Positions 6,185-8,510 of a stretch of DNA of 8,510 nucleotides are shown piece by piece. A program made the translations under genes and the position numbers. Source of the DNA: an uncultured Capnocytophaga sp. (GTDB taxonomy: Bacteria > Bacteroidota > Bacteroidia > Flavobacteriales > Flavobacteriaceae); NCBI GenBank assembly GCA_905372595.1, contig CAJPPS010000051.1:1-8510 (forward strand). Direction: 5' to 3'. The notes under the pieces are model-generated. The model worked only from the letters and a program-made list of their open reading frames with translations, had not been told where the DNA came from and searched no databases. The first letter of the stretch is position 1, and each line of letters starts with the position of its first letter.

Positions 6185-7360
6185 TTACTCTACAATGGTA
6201 GAAATACTTACACGGTTCCAGTCTGGTTCAGAGAACATATCTCCAATACCATTTCCTTCTGCTTGGATACGATCAGCTGCAATTTTGTAACGAGAAACCA
6301 AGATTTTCTTTACAGATTCTGCACGATCAGCTGCTAATTTTTGGTTTTTCTCTAAGTTTCCTTCTGGAGAAGCATATCCTTTAATCACTACTTTGCTATT
6401 AGGATATTTCTTTAGGTAAGTAGCGATACGCTCTACGTTAGGTAGCTGAGAAGATTCGATGGTAGTTTTTCCTACACGATAAGTAACTACTGATTCTAAC
6501 GTTTTCTTACTCTTAGTAACTGTTTTTTCAATTACTTGAGGTTTTTTATTGCGTTCTGCTTCTAGCTCCTCTTCTAATTTTTTGATTTTCTTTTGACTAT
6601 CTGTTAATTCACTTTCTTTTTCTTTCAAAGAAGCTCTTAATCGATCTAGCTCTGTAGTATCAGGTGCAGGAGCAACAGTATTTGCCAGTGTGATATGACG
6701 AGCTCCATTGCTTCCTTTGAACCGATAGATAATTCCGGCAGTTAGTTGAGTTACAGAATTAAGACTGTTAAGACTATTAGCAGAATTCTTAGCAGGTGTA
6801 TCTACCCCATAGATGATAGCAGGACTAAGCTTTACTGCCCATTTTTTGCTTTCTCCAAGGTTAAACAACAAGTTAGAACCAAACTGAGCGGTCATTCCAT
6901 TGGTAACTGCGTTCTCACGTGTATTCACTCCAGGAACAATATTCTGCAAGTAAGTATGTCTCCATCCTAAACCAGCAAATCCTTCTACCTCAAAGAAGCG
7001 AGGAGTTCCATTATAACCAAGGATAAGGTTGCTAAGGTTTACAGTACCTACTAAGCTCACATTAGTTTGGTCAATGAAATTATTATAGGTAGGATTCTCA
7101 TCAAAAGCAACAGGACGCACATAAGCCATTCCTTCGACCCCTAAGCGGAAAGCTGGAGAGATTTGCTTCTCTAATTCAAGCCCAAAAGTAGCTCGTGTAT
7201 TCTTAAGGAATGCCTCACGATGTGTATCAGAGAAACCTCCTCCTTTTACACCTAGTTGCCAATTATCAAAAAACTTACTATAACTGATTGCTTTCTCCTG
7301 TGCATTGGCTCCCATAGCAGAAGCTACCAACACAGCAATACTTAAAATTCGTGTTTTCAT
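6185..7360 (-). CDS. OmpA-family outer-membrane protein
   Basis: The 391-residue protein starts MKTRILSIAVLVASAMGANAQ, a clear signal peptide with likely cleavage after residue 20. Residues about 21-215 alternate like an outer-membrane beta-barrel (WQLGVKGGGF, RLGVEGMAYVRP, GFAGLGWRHTY, TAGIIYRFKG). A charged coiled-coil linker follows (about 236-275, ELDRLRASLKEKESELTDSQ), then a C-terminal OmpA/MotB domain (about 290-391; VVIKGYASPEG, LAADRAESVKKIL). This architecture should anchor the outer membrane to peptidoglycan. The Asp that binds diaminopimelate in E. coli OmpA (D271) aligns with Ser331, while the Arg (R286) is kept as R346; GYASPEG is frequent in Bacteroidota. I preferred the ATG at 7360 to an in-frame ATG at 7387 because the upstream one overlaps the promoter and would precede the signal peptide with charged residues. 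It has its own promoter and terminator, so it is probably monocistronic. Confidence 0.93.
   Translation of the reverse strand: MKTRILSIAVLVASAMGANAQEKAISYSKFFDNWQLGVKGGGFSDTHREAFLKNTRATFGLELEKQISPAFRLGVEGMAYVRPVAFDENPTYNNFIDQTNVSLVGTVNLSNLILGYNGTPRFFEVEGFAGLGWRHTYLQNIVPGVNTRENAVTNGMTAQFGSNLLFNLGESKKWAVKLSPAIIYGVDTPAKNSANSLNSLNSVTQLTAGIIYRFKGSNGARHITLANTVAPAPDTTELDRLRASLKEKESELTDSQKKIKKLEEELEAERNKKPQVIEKTVTKSKKTLESVVTYRVGKTTIESSQLPNVERIATYLKKYPNSKVVIKGYASPEGNLEKNQKLAADRAESVKKILVSRYKIAADRIQAEGNGIGDMFSEPDWNRVSISTIVE
6759..6776. repeat. Two tandem 9-bp units inside the OmpA-like gene
   Basis: TTAAGACTG and TTAAGACTA lie side by side, differing in the last base. In the protein they give the NSLNSLNS stretch (about residues 195-202) in a predicted loop of the barrel. 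Since the unit is three codons, changes in copy number would keep the frame. Confidence 0.6.
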
Positions 7361-7384
7361 TCTTCTATATTTAAAAATTTGGCG

Positions 7385-7410
7385 CAAATATATTCACTTT
7401 ATTTTACAAA
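7385..7410 (-). promoter_or_regulatory. Promoter of the OmpA-like gene
   Basis: The minus strand carries TATATTTG at 7392-7385, an exact match to TAnnTTTG, 24 bases before the ATG at 7360. A TTTG at 7410-7407 could be the -33 element, but the 14-bp spacer is shorter than the usual 17-23. The leader would be about 18-20 nt, A/T-rich, without a Shine-Dalgarno, as is typical of strongly expressed flavobacterial genes. Confidence 0.65.
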
Positions 7411-7477
7411 CGAATATATTTTAAAACAATAATAGTATTTTTGTGTAATTTTTAGCATTTTTCCTTTTCAATAACAT

Positions 7478-7510
7478 AAAAAGTAGTGTTTTATGAAAAA
7501 ACACTACTTT
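7478..7510 (-). terminator. Rho-independent terminator after the RND pump gene
   Basis: A perfect 13-bp stem (7480-7492 with 7498-7510, AAAGTAGTGTTTT) closes a five-base loop. On the minus strand the stem runs into a short T-run. It lies 33 bp after the pump gene's stop and before the promoter of the OmpA-like gene, so it should insulate the two units. The 90 bp from here to the promoter holds no gene. Confidence 0.8.
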
Positions 7511-7542
7511 AAAATAAAATTATTAACTTATTCTGCCGATTA

Positions 7543-8510
7543 CTAGTAGTTATCTGTAGGCGTTACAAAAACTTCTTCTTTGTATTTCACTCCACTGATG
7601 CGTTCTTGTAAGTGCTGGAAAATGACAAAGAGCACAGGAATCACTATTAGTCCAAAGAAAGTACCGATAAGCTGACCTACTGCGGCTCCTGTAGCTACCG
7701 AACGGTTCCCCGAAGCACCTACCCCAGAGGCAAATACGAGCGGTAAAAGCCCCACGATAAAGGCAAAAGATGTCATCAATATAGGACGCAAACGCGCCAT
7801 AGCTGCATTAATCGCTGCTTTAGAGAGGCTTTCTCCTTGTCGGCGCCTTTGTACAGCAAACTCTACGATTAGGATAGCATTCTTCGCCAAGAGTCCCATA
7901 AGCATAATTAGTGAGATTTGGAAGTAAATATTATTCTCCAAACCAAAGAGCCACTGCCCCAAATAAGCCCCAAAGATACCAAAAGGCAAAGACATAAGCA
8001 CCGAAAGCGGTAGGATATAGCTCTCATACTGAGCCGATAGGATAAAGTAGGTAAATATCAAGCTCAAGAGGAAAATGACAATCGTCTGTGAACCTGCATT
8101 TTGCTCCTCGCGGGTAAGTCCTGTATAGTCTATTCCATAATTAGAGTTGAGTGACTGAGAAGCTACCTCCTCCACAGCTTTTACCACATCTCCCGTACTA
8201 TAGCCCTCATTGGGTGCAGCAGATATATCCACAGAAGTATAAAGGTTGTAACGGCTAATTGCTTGAGGTCCAAATACACGATTTAGGGTTACATACTCTG
8301 ATATAGGCGCCATCTCCCCTGTACCTGTCTTAACAAAGAGATTGTTAAGGCTATTCACATCCTTACGATCTTGAGGAAGTGCCTGTACCATCACACGGAA
8401 TTGTTTCCCATAAAGTGTAAAGTCAGTAGCATAATATCCTCCTATATAGTTCTGTAAAGTAGAAAGAATGGTACTTACCGCTATTCCTGACTGCATAGCA
8501 CGTTCTACAT
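7543..8510 (-). CDS. AcrB-type RND multidrug efflux permease, C-terminal part (5' end outside window)
   Basis: The frame enters at the right edge (first full residues VERAMQSGIAVSTIL) and ends at a TAG at 7545-7543, giving about 321 residues. They match roughly the last 30% of a HAE-1 family proton-driven inner-membrane pump, which forms a trimer with a periplasmic adaptor and an outer-membrane channel. The first half is the end of the second periplasmic loop (GGYYATDFTLYGKQFRVMVQ). It is followed by five membrane segments equivalent to TM8-TM12. GLLAKNAILIVEFA keeps the Lys, and ARLRPILMTS the Arg, that correspond to AcrB K940 and R971 in the proton relay, so the visible half looks functional. 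A Met at 8496 is internal, not a start. No adaptor or channel gene is visible; they would lie upstream, beyond the edge. A hairpin terminator follows, so this is the last gene of its operon. Substrates cannot be told from this part. Confidence 0.95.
   Translation of the reverse strand, partial: VERAMQSGIAVSTILSTLQNYIGGYYATDFTLYGKQFRVMVQALPQDRKDVNSLNNLFVKTGTGEMAPISEYVTLNRVFGPQAISRYNLYTSVDISAAPNEGYSTGDVVKAVEEVASQSLNSNYGIDYTGLTREEQNAGSQTIVIFLLSLIFTYFILSAQYESYILPLSVLMSLPFGIFGAYLGQWLFGLENNIYFQISLIMLMGLLAKNAILIVEFAVQRRRQGESLSKAAINAAMARLRPILMTSFAFIVGLLPLVFASGVGASGNRSVATGAAVGQLIGTFFGLIVIPVLFVIFQHLQERISGVKYKEEVFVTPTDNY

Noticed and set aside
7361..7387. Upstream ATG at 7387 as the start of the OmpA-like gene
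   Set aside because: It overlaps the -7 element and would place a charged nine-residue stretch before an otherwise ideal signal peptide.
8494..8496. ATG at 8496 as the start of a separate small membrane protein
   Set aside because: The frame continues upstream to the edge with residues that match AcrB homologues, so it is an internal Met.
1..8510. A new defence, mobile or CRISPR system
   Set aside because: No nuclease, recombinase, reverse transcriptase, direct-repeat array or terminal repeats are visible; the genes are mostly recognisable housekeeping and envelope genes.

Overview
The window looks like an ordinary chromosomal segment of a Bacteroidota bacterium, most likely a Flavobacteriaceae member. 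Capnocytophaga is my best guess, from memory of similar proteins and untested. Supporting points are the AT-rich intergenic DNA, promoters of the Bacteroidota type (TAnnTTTG near -7), genes that mostly start without a Shine-Dalgarno sequence, a eukaryote-type (GH13_8) glycogen branching enzyme, a flavobacterial DUF7033 deacetylase-like protein, and an OmpA-family protein with a GYASPEG motif.

Layout. On the minus strand, 914-2884 encodes the branching enzyme GlgB. It is followed after 13-14 nt by a lipoprotein gene that runs off the left edge (<1-899); the two are probably co-transcribed. A divergent AT-rich region (2885-3046) separates them from a plus-strand operon of three genes. These are a polysaccharide-deacetylase-like protein (3047-4321), the cell-wall ligase MurF (4357-5628) and a YfcE/MJ0936-type metallophosphoesterase that starts at a TTG codon (5639-6127). 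A hairpin with 17-nt arms (6128-6168) serves as a shared terminator. The convergent minus-strand gene is an OmpA-family outer-membrane protein (6185-7360) with its own promoter. Upstream of it, and separated by another strong hairpin, is the 3' part of an AcrB-type RND efflux pump (7543->8510), cut by the right edge.

How the genes work together. The plus-strand operon has an envelope theme: MurF adds D-Ala-D-Ala to the peptidoglycan precursor, and the gene before it has the fold of a carbohydrate deacetylase but appears to have lost the catalytic residues. The OmpA-like protein and RND pump are also envelope components, transcribed separately. GlgB builds glycogen branches in the cytoplasm; the lipoprotein behind it has YwqK/MORN_2-like motifs and no obvious metabolic link to it.

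I found no tRNA, rRNA, CRISPR array, insertion sequence, phage or defence gene, and no convincing new multi-gene system. The points most worth a second look are the degenerate deacetylase active site, the Shine-Dalgarno sequence before glgB in a lineage that rarely uses one, the near-leaderless promoter of the three-gene operon, and the forced TTG start.
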